64,000 nt of DNA from Vandiemenella viatica (lineage: Eukaryota > Arthropoda > Insecta > Orthoptera > Morabidae): contig JARYHS010009186.1 in NCBI GenBank assembly GCA_031002005.1, positions 254,415,199-254,479,198 of the forward strand, in the 5' to 3' direction. The position numbers were made by a program, and so were the translations under genes. Below, piece by piece: positions 45,704 to 58,265 of this stretch (position 1 is the stretch's first letter; each line of letters opens with the position of its first letter). The notes under the pieces are model-generated. The model saw only the letters and a list, made by a program, of their open reading frames with translations, ran no database searches and was not told the DNA's origin.

Positions 45704-45995
45704 GAGAGTGTCCATAAACTGTCTAGGGGGAGAGGGGTTGGCTGGACAACTACTCTGGGGGAGGGAGGGTGGTTCTGAGTCAGGTCACACAGCTTTTCAT
45801 TCATTTTATTTTTCACAGTTAAAATTAGGTAAAAACACACAATAGCATGTAAATATTTATTTCCATCGTTTAATTATCACCGTATGTAATATACGATAGT
45901 ATGACAAGAGAAAACTGTACAAAATGTCTCTAGAATCAATTACGAAAAAAGCTACATGCTATTTGGAAGGGGGAGGGGAGGGGTAGAGACAAATT
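45702..45995. mobile_element. TA-flanked MITE relative, right end missing
   Basis: It starts GAGAGTGTCCATAAACTG next to TA and follows 9018-9330 over its length (CATTTATTTCC/CGTTTAATTATC block, AATATACGATAGTATGACAA block, poly(G/A) stretch). No right inverted repeat is present, so the end is truncated near 45995. Confidence 0.75.
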
Positions 45996-46029
45996 TCACG
46001 TATAGTCAATATCAAGGTACAATTAAATT

Positions 46030-49000
46030 TTCAAATAAGTAAAAGAGTAATTTAGTAAAATCACTTTTATTGCTGAAAGTTGTAACCCCTTTTCCAATTC
46101 AGTACACAAATGCTCTTAAATTCAGAAAATCGCTTTATGAAAAGGAAGTAATAAAGTAATCATTTGATATAAGGAACCAGTAAAGAATCCACTTAAGTCT
46201 TATTTATTGCACCATTCCCATCTACATGGATAAAAAGCAGTTGGGTATCTGTACAGAAAACTGAATAGAAATGTTTTTCAGGGAATTTTATATCACGAGC
46301 ATAAAAAAAGGAAAGTAACATTAAATAACCCATTTAAATCACATGCAATCAACTGTTTTGTTACAGAATTTGAGGAAATTTTACAAAAAATATTATTTTT
46401 GTGCTAGAAGGATGTTCATGGAAGACATCAAGATTTAAATAAATTACAAATGCAAACTAAAAAAAGTTCACAGAAGTCCAAAGTGAAGTACAGGACTGAA
46501 ATTCAGCTACTTAGTACTTAAACAGATTCCAGCAGATATGAACAATTAAAAACATTACAAGCTTAAATAAAATACTGTAAATAGTAAACACTTCATCACT
46601 TAAGTATGACAACCACAGAAAACCACTGGAAAGGTCAGAATAGCCAAATTAATCTAAGTATCAATTAAAGGGAACTGTAAATAGTTTACAGTCCATGAAA
46701 CTTGCCAACATTTTAGGTGCTGCAGTATTATAATTCTACAATACTGTTTTTAAACATTTCAGATTTCACATAGTAAACACACATTACTGAAGGTCATTTG
46801 TTTACATAATTCAAATTTTATATGGCTTACAAATGAACATTTTTTATACCTTAGAAAAAAGAAACTTTCAGTCACTGAAAAAGACAGCATTTATGCTCAA
46901 CACTGCAATCAGCTTACCAGATTTTTAAACCAAACTCTGCAACTTCCTACTAATATGTATATTCTGAACACCCCCTCCCCCCCCAAAAAAAATTGATTCT
47001 ATTTCTGTGGCATTCTGCTATCTTCCTTCATAAAAACAAATATTTTTTTTTTTATTTACAATGTAATTAACTGGATGTGTATGTTAGGAATGTCTATATG
47101 CAGAAGAGTACACAGCTGGCAGGATTGGTGTATATGAAAACAGTAAAATTCTAGTATTATTATACATTTTAAACCATAATATTAACTCTGATCATTTCAA
47201 ATGCAAAACTCCAATACTAGTCATCATACATAACCTTCATAGAACCAGTCTCAAAATCAACTTGGAACAAGCTCTTTAAACGATTCACTACAAAAACTAA
47301 GAGCATTTGTTATGGAATGTAAATCATTCCTCGTAAGAAATGTCTTCAATACCAATTCACTACAGTCTCAAAAAGATTGCTAGCATTACTGTTTCTGGAA
47401 TGTTTCCCTTCTAAAAATTACATTACGGTCAAGTTTTTGTGAAGATCACCAGGAATCCACAGAACAGAACACACCATTTTAAATTTTAATAAAATTACAA
47501 ACAAACAATATTTGTGTAAGATACTATTACCATTTATATAGATCAAAGAACAATGAAAAACTGATTTTATCATCCCTTTTCTTCACTGTCGTTCTTGGTA
47601 ATCTCAACACACAGAACTTCATTTGTAAACAACAGAACTTGAAATAATATATGTACCTATTCAATTTCACTAAAATTTTCACAATTGTTGTAGATAAACA
47701 GCTTATATTTATTTCATCATCAACAAAAAAATTGGTATTGGTGGTAGGAATAGCTCAGGTAATGTACGTACAATGTTCACTAACTGATAGTGTAACATAG
47801 AGGAAACAACAATAAAGCATAGTGCATCCCAAACTATTTATCCAGTAACAAATTTAATCACAGCACACAATGCATAAATTTTAAAAGATAAACTAGTCAA
47901 GTATACAGTCTTCAATATCTTGGGCTATAATAATTTAGAAGTTAGCAAGTAGTAATTTTCTTTTTTTACATATACCAATTTTGCAAGTCAAGATACTTTA
48001 TGCTTCAATGTATCTATAAAAAATACTAACAGAAACTACAAGTCTCTAACAATAATATTGATTAAAGTTATAACATGAAATATTAAAAGCTATTACACAA
48101 CAATAAAATAATCAAGTTGCACAAATTGAATTTCAGAGATACCTTACACATTTATGTCTGCATTCCTGGAATACTACAAAGCCCCCCCAAAAATTATATC
48201 CAATCCACAAGGAATTCATTCAAATAGGGGAAAAAAAAGATTTTTATCCGTTTTAGACCTAAGGGGGGATAAAAAGTTCAAGACAAAAACATTGACATTT
48301 TGAAAAAAAAAAAACGCTTTCAGTTCATAAAAAAAACTGCACAAGTTGTGAACGGATGACTAAATACTATCATGCTCCACCCCTCTTCTCCCCATAATAC
48401 ACATAAGGAGGCGATAACAATGTTACTACCAGCGTATAAAATTTACATAGCCCAAAATTCTAACATGATGAAATCTTATGCTTACTAAAAATTCCAAAAT
48501 AACCTAGACCTAAATGTTAGTTTCCCACAAGTCTTTAAAACGTCAGATTTCTTGTACTTCACTTAGAGTGGACGAATAAAACAGTCATTTTAAATTATTG
48601 CTTTGTGGCCATTTTGTGCTTTCTACAATATTATATTCACCAATCCCAAAAATATGTAACCTGGATATATATACACATATATATCTGCATCGTTCTAAAA
48701 TATATCCAGAACAATGACTATTAAATATTAACATCTATTACCAAACTGAGTAAAGCCCTAAACATTTTCACACTCTACACTCATCTTGAAAAAGTCAATC
48801 TCAAAGATCTATTACAAAATTTTTCACGCTTCCATTACAGACAGGAAGCTGGGGAACATCTGTCTTGTGCATGCTACAATACAGCAAAAATATTTTTAAA
48901 AAAATTTCTATGAAAAAAAAAATTGTGTGAAAAATGTCTGGCCCAGTCTATTACTAATATCTCCTGTAAATTAGCACATAGGCTTATCTCGATATTTAAC

Positions 49001-51434
49001 ACTTTGGGGATGAAAGAGTTATTTATTTTTGTTTCATAGAAAAAAAATATTTTATTGCATTCAAGTCAAAAGTACTCAACTTTCAACATTTACACACAAC
49101 TCTCAAGAAGGTGGGCACCACCAAAAACATTCAGCAATTAATTAGCTTATCAAAAGAAAGTCATTTGAAAAGTGGAGTGAGAATAATAGATGTAATACAA
49201 GACAATCTCAAATAAGTGACTGAATGAAGAATCAGTGGCTCACATGTCCAACGATCAGTTAATATTCCGACATTGAAATTACAAGTCTTCCCGCATTCCA
49301 AACCCCATTTTTTACTTACTGTATCATCATAACAACTAGATTTTATAGTAGTGACAATGAAATTGGTGTTAAGAATCAGATTTAATAGTACAGAAATCTG
49401 AACAAAAATCCAATTTAATTAAAGGATGGTGATGTTGTATGTCCTACTTTTCAACAAACATTTTTTTAAATAACTCTGCCAGTATCTGACCAATATGAAA
49501 AAGCACTTGTGTTTAATGACAGGTTTTGCTTCCTTTTTTAGTGATACTGAACTATAAACAGCAATAAATACAAATGATAGTCATTGAGCATTACATACTA
49601 ATAATAAAAACAAAGCCATTTTGCTCAAAGTAATAAATTAAAATGCACAATAAGAGCAAATAAGAAGATGAAAGATAGATTCCAATTCTATTTATTTTGT
49701 TGTGAAATTGAGCGTACTTTATGAATCCAATACCTCAAAAATGCCTTATTAAACGCTTGATGAAAAATTCTTTGTTACCTGCAAAACATCCTCCACTGAA
49801 CAAAAGTTATTCATATGCTTGCTGGAAATCAAAACTATTTAATCTCTTTACAACTGAAGAATGACAATGCAAAACAATAATGTAGCACTGAAGAGAAAAT
49901 TAACCTATGAGTTTGCCCTCTCATTCATTTTCCTCAATTAAAATCTTGTAGCAAGTTTTGAAAAAGCTGTGAAATTTGGTTAATATTCTGAAATCATTTA
50001 AGAAACCAAATAAATAACAAAAAGTAATTTTAAAATATAAGAAAACAGTACATATACATAAAAAAAGAACACATATTAAGGTTATTTTGACAGGTAAATC
50101 TTAACACAATTTAAATGTAGACATCTGTTATTCTGATACTCTTATCTCGTAATATTTCTTCTAGAGTTTAAGTGTGGTATACTTCTGTGTACTTTAAATG
50201 ATCTGTCGAGTTGATATCACTTAATATTTGAATAAAACATCTGCTCACAAGATTTATAGCAGCAGTAAAATATTCTGAAATAGAAGAATATAAAATAGAT
50301 AAGATTTTAATAAGAGTCATGACCTCTTGCAAACCACCGAAATCATTTAGTATCAAATACATTTTACATTGAAATGATTGAAAAAGTAAAAGTAATCCAA
50401 ACTTTTAAGAGTAGTTCTACAAAGCACGAGGAAGGTAAACATGTATTTCATTACTCTTGCTAAGATGTTAAATGCAAAAACAAATTCATACCTGCAGATA
50501 AGCATAATGTTTCTGCTGGCAGCAAAATGATAATTGAAATTAGTAGTAGCAGTAGTTTATGGATGGAAATAAATAGGTCTAGGAACAAATCCCAGTCCAT
50601 TAGGTTATTCAACCTTTATTGTAGCTGAAGACCTGTATTATAAAACCACCTAACACTGATTATCAGATCATAGACTAGGAGCAATGGAAAAATGTCCAAA
50701 AGCAATTAACTAAAAATAAGACTCGGGTAAAAATAATAATAATAATAATAATGAAAATACAAAAGCAATTTTCAAATCTTAAATAGGTCATTCAGAAGAA
50801 GAAAAACTATTATTACAAAATAATTATTTTAAGCTGCATGCAGCATTTCAGAAGATATTATAAACCGAAAGAATATTATATAATGCAACAACTGGTACTT
50901 CAAGTTCACTTATTAATCTCTTACTTGTGTGTTCTTCAGCTGTTGACAGTAACTTAAATAAAGGCTTCCAAGCTTTTCCAACAGCTAGATGACAATTTAA
51001 AACCGTAAGTAGTAGGCAAATCAAAAATCTAAGGCAAGCTCCTTTCCTTACCTCTCTATCCCCCTCCCCCCACCCCCAATTTATTTCTCATATTACATGC
51101 AATTTTGACCTCATTATTTCACGTCACTTTCAATATTACTGAATAACGAGATTTAACTCGAGTTACTGTAAGCTGGGCATACCAGTAAACACATACAGAA
51201 TTTAATTTTCACTTCAAAGTTGATGACTTGGTTAAAATATTTAACTGGTCATGCAGAGATGATATTTGATCATTATCTTAATTTGTGATTAACATAAATG
51301 TTTCTCACTCCACGATTCTCATTTCATCACAACAAATGCAATGGAAAGAAAGACAACATCTCACTGTTCTTTCCCGTATACACGGTGTCTAATCTCGTAC
51401 GGCGATTCCCTAATGGATCTCCGCGACTAACAAA
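46030..51434 (-). other. Candidate 5.4-kb 3' UTR, free of recognisable transposons
   Basis: This AT-rich block lacks long open frames on either strand and contains none of the LINE, SINE, mariner or MITE sequence that recurs every 1-2 kb elsewhere. Its - strand upstream neighbour is the GC-rich coding-like stretch at 51435-51903, and its far end has AATAAA (46066-46071). A Pumilio-type site TGTAAATA (- strand) is at 47053-47060. A long 3' UTR of a - strand gene is the inference; an uneventful spacer is the alternative. Confidence 0.45.
46066..46071 (-). terminator. Candidate polyadenylation signal AATAAA
   Basis: TTTATT on the + strand, AATAAA on the - strand, just inside the edge of the transposon-free block and about 70 bases from the MITE fragment. 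Confidence 0.4.
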
Positions 51435-51903
51435 CTAATCACGATAATAATAAGCAGTCTGTCGTGGTGGGGCTACAGGTTGAGGGAGCAGATGCTGCAG
51501 GGCGACGCACACTGGTGGGGGTGGTGCTCGGGCCCCTGGCCGGGGCCCGCCCCCGCTGCCTTCCCGTGCTCCAGTAGCAGGCGGTGGTGGAGCATCTCGC
51601 CCACGTACATGTTGTTGAGGGCCAGCCAGGGGGCGCCGTGCGGCCACAGCAGCTCCCCGCCCCCCGACGTCCGAGGCCCGGTGCGGGCTGCTGTTGCTGG
51701 TGGTGGTGGTGCAGGTGGTGCTGCTGTTCCTGTTGCTGCTGCTGCAGGTGGGGCAGCTGCATCTGCTGCTGATGCTGCTGCTGTTGCTGCTGCTGTTGTT
51801 GCTGCTGCTGTTGTTGTTGCTGCACGTGGTGGCTGGAGCGGCCCGACGAACCTCGCCGCCCTCCGGTACCCCCCGCAGCCCCACCCTCCACTCACATCAC
51901 CTG
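51435..51903 (-). CDS. GC-rich, glutamine/alanine-repeat coding candidate, product unknown
   Basis: The stretch is strongly GC-rich in an AT-rich region and is open in all three - strand frames. An acceptor-like CTGCACTGTCTCCAG ends at 51904. From it, with one carried-in base, the frame ending at 51473 is open throughout: poly-Ala/Thr, then SGGGELLWPHGAPW, LALNNMYVGEMLHHRLLLEH and CSICSLNL-stop, with G or C at nearly all third positions in its second half. A second frame gives a Gln/His tract (CAG and CAA mixed, interrupted by MQLPHL) but has TGA just upstream. The third gives Ser/Asn and ends PPRQTAYYYRD. Mixed CAG/CAA argues for Gln in the first half; third-position bias argues for the Ala frame in the second. 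A one-base error in the G run near 51662-51672 would reconcile them. I do not recognise the family. Confidence 0.45.
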
Positions 51904-53149
51904 GAGACAGTGCAGAGAAACCTTTAAGAGACGAATTTTTTAAGACAGGACAACTTTTCTCAAAACTGTAAAATGAGTGTCATGTGACAACAGAAAGAAA
52001 TTTTCAGTTAGAATTCCCCTAATCTCACTTAAAATAAGTTTAAGATGCTGAATTTTGTTGATAGGAAAAGACAACAACTACTGCCATGGAGGAAGCCATA
52101 GTGGAAATACCATACCAGAAAGTATAAAACTATATAATGGCATACTGTTTTAAAGATTACAAGATAAGCCGAATGTTTAAATAATAATCTTGCTACATTT
52201 CCAAGAAAATCCTACACTTCACATTAACGCAAACACACTTAACATTCGCAGGTAGCCGGATTATGGATTAGTGTTCATAAGAATGTTCCATCTTCAAGGT
52301 TTAAAAGGAGAACTGGCCATTCCATCTTTTTTTTATGGGTGTCCTTGCCCTATTTCCCATTGGCTTTATACTTATGTGAAATTTTTGGCATTCTTTTATT
52401 GTTCATTCTTTGGATGTGTTTAAGCCATCTAACTTTTAATCAGGTAATTCAACTGACGAGATCTTTAGTCAATTCCCCCCCCCCCTCCCTAATATCATTG
52501 CATATTCCATATGCCCTTTTAAATCTTAAAATTTAGCATTGTCATCCATAAAAGAAAGATGGGGATTGACAAAATTTTGAAAATTTTATAGTATTCAAAA
52601 TCTGCATTTCCTTGTAAAATTCTTTAAATACTACCACAAATGTACTGAACTTTAAGATCTAAAGCAATATTTATGCTCAAAATGTCCCCCTATAATTCTG
52701 TAATCTGCTCTTCACGTATGACTGCTATTAAAATAATTTCTATTCTCAAAGTTTTTCTTTAAAAGCTTGTATTTGGTTTTGTCTACCAAAATTTAGTTAT
52801 AATTATAAGGAAGGATAGAGCAAATAATGTGTCACCCCTATCCTAATACAAATTAAAACAATAAAGGATAGGGAAAATAACCCCCATCACTTGTGATGAA
52901 GGCAAGAGGTCAGGACGATATCGACAATCTGTTAGTATACATACTGTTACGAAAAAAGGCACTATAAAGCACATACATTACACATTTGTATAGGAGAATA
53001 ACCATCGGTTACCAAAGTCTCAAGATTGTTGAAGCATTGAAACACGAAAAAACACGGTACACATAAAGAGTGTTGAAATTTTCAGACTCCATCAGGCAGC
53101 TACCTCACTCTATAGTTGATAGATATACATATATAAAACGGAGCACTGG
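51904..53149. other. No feature recognised
   Basis: AT-rich spacer or intron on the - strand. A poly(C) run is near 52477-52486. No exon could be supported. Confidence 0.4.
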
Positions 53150-54060
53150 TTAAAGTGGTTCAAACTGCTATTCCAATTACACCAATGTATACTATCCTAA
53201 CTCCATCCCTTTCACATGTACCAGAATTATTAACATTCAACTTGTTCTCAACCTATTTACTTAACTCTATTCTACAAAAATGTCAGTTCCATTGTAACCT
53301 GTGCATGAGAGAAACTAACAAAGAATAAGGTCATTATCATTCTCCCAGCTGACATGGACTCAATCACCAGTCATGGACTGCACTGGCTATAAGGCACTCT
53401 GACACCAGTATGTGCCTTCCAAATCCTACAGATCCTAATACTTCGATACATCAAGTACACACTCCTTCACCTACAGGGCCCCTTACAATGCTTCCCCCCA
53501 AACCCTTGTCCCTCCTAACTCCATCTCCCATTTCATAACTTAAGTAGTTGTAGCATATGGAGTGCCTACTGAACGGATTTCAACTCTTGTTCATCAGCAC
53601 TCCCACATTTTATAGAGAACGTCCCTTCATTCATGAAAGGTACCACACACTTCCTTGTACGTCTTTTGATAGTCCCCATTCTTCTATCACTACACTCCTT
53701 CCTTGTCTCCATAGATGTTTCCTCCCTGTACACTCCACTGTCAGTGTCTCAACGCCATGGATAACTTCCTGGAAATTTGCCGAACACATCCTAATTTCCT
53801 TGGAAAACCTTATTCTGTCCAATATCTACTTTTTCCGTTAGCTCTCAAATTTACCACCAGATATGTGGCACTGCCATGGGTACATTATGATCCCATCCAA
53901 CGCAAAACTATTCTTGGGCCATATGGAACAAGAATTCCCAAACAAAATTTCCATCAAACTTCATGTGGTTCAGGTACAGAGACGATGCAAAAGGGAACTA
54001 GCCTACCAGAATATCCTTGACACTACATGTCTTCCAGGGTTCAGTCTCCAATAAGTCATT
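53150..54060 (+). mobile_element. Penelope-like reverse-transcriptase remnant
   Basis: Decayed frames contain ICGTAMGT near 53861-53884, followed by LFLGHMEQEF-like (other frame, near 53911-53945) and FMWFRYRDDA near 53962-53990. GTAMGT, then an LG-x-E helix, then FRYxDD is the RT motif order of Penelope-like elements, with YRDD in the catalytic box. Every few codons a frame break occurs, and no ends were found. Confidence 0.6.
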
Positions 54061-54921
54061 TCAGTGGACCGAGCCCTTACTACTGTTCAAGTTTTATAGA
54101 TCTTCTATTTTATTTTTCCTAGTTAAAGTTTTTTTAAATACATATATCCTCATACACAAATTATGTTGATGTTCCCCAACTTTGAATCATAATATCCTCC
54201 AGCAATTTACCGATTTAGTACTTTCTGCCCCCCCACCCCCTCCCATCCACCACCTGAGGTTGGTGGAGTGCATGTCTGTCTCACCTATTTGAAAGAAAAA
54301 GGTTAATCACCAAAATACTGTATTATTTGTGTTTACCTTTTTTGTGTTTGTCTCTCCTAGCCACTGTAATCTGCGGTAAATGTTGGGTCTTATTTCCCTA
54401 TCCATCTTCAGTTAGCTATATAGTTATACAGAATTAGCTGGCAGCCACTTCTATTGTTGAAGGGATGTAGGCCCAACAATTTCAACGGTTTTTGTGTGTG
54501 CATGTATTTCCTTGTTTCAATGCAACAACAATCTTCAACTTCAGTAAGCAGTGATTATTCTCCTATCCAAATGTTTAAATATATATTTGTTTGGAAAATG
54601 TAAGAAACTTATTGAATATTGTAATTAATGATTTAAAATTTATCTCTCGCTCCTTCTTTGTAAAAAAATTACTTTGATGACACAGCTGGATAAATCATTA
54701 GAATAAGTTAATAATTTATGTGGCCGGGTGATTGCCACAAATTAATCATACACCACTTCAGAAGCTCCCTTTGTTTTATATACTAGTGTTTTCCTGTATG
54801 TATGAAGGCATCTGGATGAATGCATATACAGTAGATGCTTAGATTTTCCAGCAGCAGTGCAGTACTAGTGGAGGCTAAGATTATTTTAAAATTCCCATGA
54901 TGTGTGTGTGTGTAAAATATT

Positions 54922-54927
54922 TTTAAT
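54922..54927 (-). terminator. Candidate polyadenylation signal ATTAAA
   Basis: On the - strand 176 bases after the epimerase stop codon. It would give a short 3' UTR. Confidence 0.35.
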
Positions 54928-55102
54928 AGATATCTTTCGATGTTAATAATCTTTTCCTACTCCAGTGTTCTATCAAGCACAGTTTTAAGACATGCCACAG
55001 ATTTTAAGACACAGCCTGCTACAGAGTTACATATGTAGAGACGCGCAACTATTTATCAGATTTGATTCCAAGTGCTTTTTTTAAAGCAATATTTCTTCCT
55101 GG

Positions 55103-55263
55103 TTAGTATACCTGCAGTATCTGACTTGCTTCAAATGCTGTTCCTGGCAAGAGAATAACAGGGCTGGAAACATGGCCAGATTCCACGCACACCATGTTGG
55201 GAAACTCGTCATCTCCAAAATCTGTTATTTCTTTGGCTTTCTCAATCCAAGGATTCCACACAA
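55103..55263 (-). CDS. Glucose-6-phosphate 1-epimerase-like protein, terminal exon
   Basis: Read on the - strand, an acceptor TTTTCTTTTCAG ends next to 55263. Two bases then complete a codon, and the exon encodes VWNPWIEKAKEITDFGDDEF, PNMVCVESGHVSSPV and LLPGTAFEASQILQVY, then TAA at 55105-55103. VWNPWxEKAK, FGDDE and MVCVE are signature blocks at the C-terminal end of the hexose-6-phosphate mutarotase (aldose 1-epimerase-like) family. These cytosolic enzymes interconvert alpha and beta glucose 6-phosphate. A GTATAC at 55111 could instead serve as a weak donor. Spliced to the acceptor at 51904, it would read V-M-stop, an almost equivalent end. Upstream exons should lie at higher coordinates, but the gap at 55824 and misplaced sequence follow instead, so the gene is truncated by the assembly. 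Confidence 0.9.
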
Positions 55264-55438
55264 CTGAAAAGAAAATTCGATAATTAGTCTACTGGTTGCA
55301 CATGTTTCCATCTACGTAAAGCAGTAAAATTCAATTTTGAGTTGTGCTAGTTCCATAAAATACTTAAAATTTTTGCATTGGTAAAACATATCAAGTAATT
55401 CCATGTATTTTCAAAAACTTTAGGATTGTATTAAAAAT

Positions 55439-55517
55439 AATACTGTTTTTCTTATCCCTCTACTGCAGCTACAAAATATTTTGTAGCTGCAGTAGACGGA
55501 TAAGAAAACCCAGTATT
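55439..55517. repeat. 79-bp hairpin-forming palindrome
   Basis: Two arms of about 39 bases (AATACTGTTTTTCTTATCC ... GGATAAGAAAACCCAGTATT) with inner CTACTGCAGCTACAAAA / TTTTGTAGCTGCAGTAG meet with almost no loop. There are few mismatches. It lies in the intron directly upstream of the epimerase terminal exon and could be a foldback MITE. Confidence 0.9.
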
Positions 55518-55823
55518 AGTATTGCAGCTAAGGAAAACAGCCTAAATATTCAAGAACATTAAAAATAATATTGAATTATCTATATGCTGTTATTTAAAAT
55601 TAATCTTCATTTTCCAAAACACATTACTGAAGAGGGGGGGGAAATAGGAATCAAAGTATTATAGCAGAAAACCATGATATTAACTTGTTCGAACTGGAGT
55701 GAAGGGGTATGTGCTTAAGATGTGTTGTTAGTGGTGTGAGAACTGAAGCAGAACCAACTGAAGAGTGACATCAAAGGTATGGCTGGTACTCCCACCATAT
55801 GCTGGTAAGCTTTCCTCTCTAAC

Positions 55824-56823
55824 NNNNNNNNNNNNNNNNNNNNNNNNNNNNNNNNNNNNNNNNNNNNNNNNNNNNNNNNNNNNNNNNNNNNNNNNNNNNN
55901 NNNNNNNNNNNNNNNNNNNNNNNNNNNNNNNNNNNNNNNNNNNNNNNNNNNNNNNNNNNNNNNNNNNNNNNNNNNNNNNNNNNNNNNNNNNNNNNNNNNN
56001 NNNNNNNNNNNNNNNNNNNNNNNNNNNNNNNNNNNNNNNNNNNNNNNNNNNNNNNNNNNNNNNNNNNNNNNNNNNNNNNNNNNNNNNNNNNNNNNNNNNN
56101 NNNNNNNNNNNNNNNNNNNNNNNNNNNNNNNNNNNNNNNNNNNNNNNNNNNNNNNNNNNNNNNNNNNNNNNNNNNNNNNNNNNNNNNNNNNNNNNNNNNN
56201 NNNNNNNNNNNNNNNNNNNNNNNNNNNNNNNNNNNNNNNNNNNNNNNNNNNNNNNNNNNNNNNNNNNNNNNNNNNNNNNNNNNNNNNNNNNNNNNNNNNN
56301 NNNNNNNNNNNNNNNNNNNNNNNNNNNNNNNNNNNNNNNNNNNNNNNNNNNNNNNNNNNNNNNNNNNNNNNNNNNNNNNNNNNNNNNNNNNNNNNNNNNN
56401 NNNNNNNNNNNNNNNNNNNNNNNNNNNNNNNNNNNNNNNNNNNNNNNNNNNNNNNNNNNNNNNNNNNNNNNNNNNNNNNNNNNNNNNNNNNNNNNNNNNN
56501 NNNNNNNNNNNNNNNNNNNNNNNNNNNNNNNNNNNNNNNNNNNNNNNNNNNNNNNNNNNNNNNNNNNNNNNNNNNNNNNNNNNNNNNNNNNNNNNNNNNN
56601 NNNNNNNNNNNNNNNNNNNNNNNNNNNNNNNNNNNNNNNNNNNNNNNNNNNNNNNNNNNNNNNNNNNNNNNNNNNNNNNNNNNNNNNNNNNNNNNNNNNN
56701 NNNNNNNNNNNNNNNNNNNNNNNNNNNNNNNNNNNNNNNNNNNNNNNNNNNNNNNNNNNNNNNNNNNNNNNNNNNNNNNNNNNNNNNNNNNNNNNNNNNN
56801 NNNNNNNNNNNNNNNNNNNNNNN
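55824..56823. other. Assembly gap, exactly 1000 N
   Basis: A placeholder gap. Left of it is the epimerase gene on the - strand; right of it is a second copy of DNAI1 intron and exon sequence, so the join is doubtful. Confidence 0.99.
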
Positions 56824-57179
56824 AAAATTTTGTCATATAAATGCAAAGGTGATGTGAAAATTTTAAAAAAACTTATTGACATATCATATCCATTGCAACT
56901 GATTAATGTTTTCTGTTTGTTCTAAGTTAATATGATATATTGAGGAAAACTGAAGGAATAAATAACCGAAGTCACATAGTCAAAAACAATATTAAGAGAA
57001 TTCAAAGTGTGGTATTTTTATCTGTGTTAAAGTTTGATCTTTGGTGGGTATCTTGTAAAGGGTTAGTCATCTGAAATGCAATATGATCCATGGAGCCTAT
57101 CTGAAATGTAGTGTATTTGTGTTTGTCTTGTGTTTTGTTCCAGTTCCCTAAAAAATATAAGTTGTTCTATCCTTGCTCT

Positions 57180-57895
57180 TTGCTGGTGGAAAGTGTCAAG
57201 ATACTCAGAGGACTGTTGGAGGCTTTAGACAAAAGGGTGTAAGGAATTCGTAATGAGAATCAATAGGACTAAAAGTAAATGTAAGATGGTGGGACAGAGT
57301 AAGAAAGAAATGATGATAACACTACAAGGAGAAATAATTGAACAAGTGGAGTCCTTCAGATATCTCGGGACTCCTGTGAATGGTGATCTGAGTTGCAAGA
57401 AGGAGGTGAAAACTAGAATAGCAATGGCAAAGGAAGCTTTCAATAGAAAGAAAAATTTATTATGCGGAAGGCTGGAAAAAAACCTGAGGAAAAAACTAGC
57501 TAAATGCTTTGTATGGGGCAGAAACATGGACACTACGCAAAGAAGAATTAAAGAGGTTGGAAGCTTTCGAAATGTGGATATGGAGCAGGATGGAGAAAAT
57601 AAGTTGGAAAGACAAAGTAAGGAATAATGAAGTGCTGGAATGAGTAGGAGAGCAAAGGTCACTCATAAAAACAATAAGGAACAGAAAAAGGAACTGGATT
57701 GGTCATGTGCTGAGAAATGAATGCCTGCTTAAAAATGCTCTGGAGGGGATTGTAAACGGACGAAAAAGAAGAGGTCGGTGAAGGAAGACAATGATTGATG
57801 ACATAATGATAAATGGAAATATATAGAGACTAATATAATGGCAGAACAGAGGGAGGTTTGGAAGGCTGTCACTGTGCGCGGACCTGCTGAATAGC
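57180..57895 (+). mobile_element. LINE RT C-terminal fragment (duplicate of 18590-19300)
   Basis: The frame at 57253-57627 stays open further than in copy 1 because of small indels. It gives RYLGTPVNGDLSCKKEVKTR, then RQSKE. The following RNECLLKNALEGIVNGRKRR-like block is frameshifted. Private changes in each copy confirm that they are not the same read sequence. Confidence 0.8.
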
Positions 57896-57904
57896 AGAGA
57901 ACCC

Positions 57905-58265
57905 TTGATGATGACGGTAGACAGGAGGAGGGTGAAGAGACTGCTGGGAATGTACAAAGTGTATGTTGGTGATGGGGCTTGGAAAATTATTGGAAGGGAA
58001 AACATGACCATGACAACAAGCTGGAACTCAATTTTATGCGTAAGGGAGTGGGAAAAATTTCTTTTGAGAGTATGGATGTCAAGCATCGACATAAGTTACC
58101 CAGGAAAGTGATGAAAACGCTAAAGGAATTTAAAATTAAAATTTGTAAATCGAAAAATTAGAAGTAGAGAGGAATTTAACACTAAAGGTAGTAATAATAA
58201 TAAATACTAAGAAAATTAATCACATGACTTGGGAAATTACTAACGGAGCGTCCACTGCATTGAAA
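57905..58265 (+). mobile_element. LINE family A, 3' end (duplicate of 19310-19675)
   Basis: RVKRLLGMYKVYVGDGAWKI is in one frame here, followed by HDNKLELNFMRKGVGKISFE and TLKEFKIKICKSKN. It ends in GGAGCGTCCACTGCATTGAA. Confidence 0.8.

Noticed and set aside
51896..51904. Stop-codon readthrough from the epimerase into the Gln tract
   Set aside because: If 55112 were spliced to 51904, the epimerase frame would read V-M-stop and then enter the Gln frame. However, the donor GTATAC is weak and the unspliced exon ends in a good stop, so readthrough is not needed.
51480..51971. + strand open frame over the GC-rich block, Ala/Gly/Trp-rich
   Set aside because: It is the antisense shadow of the CAG/CTG repeats, with no splice context on the + strand and no conserved-looking block.
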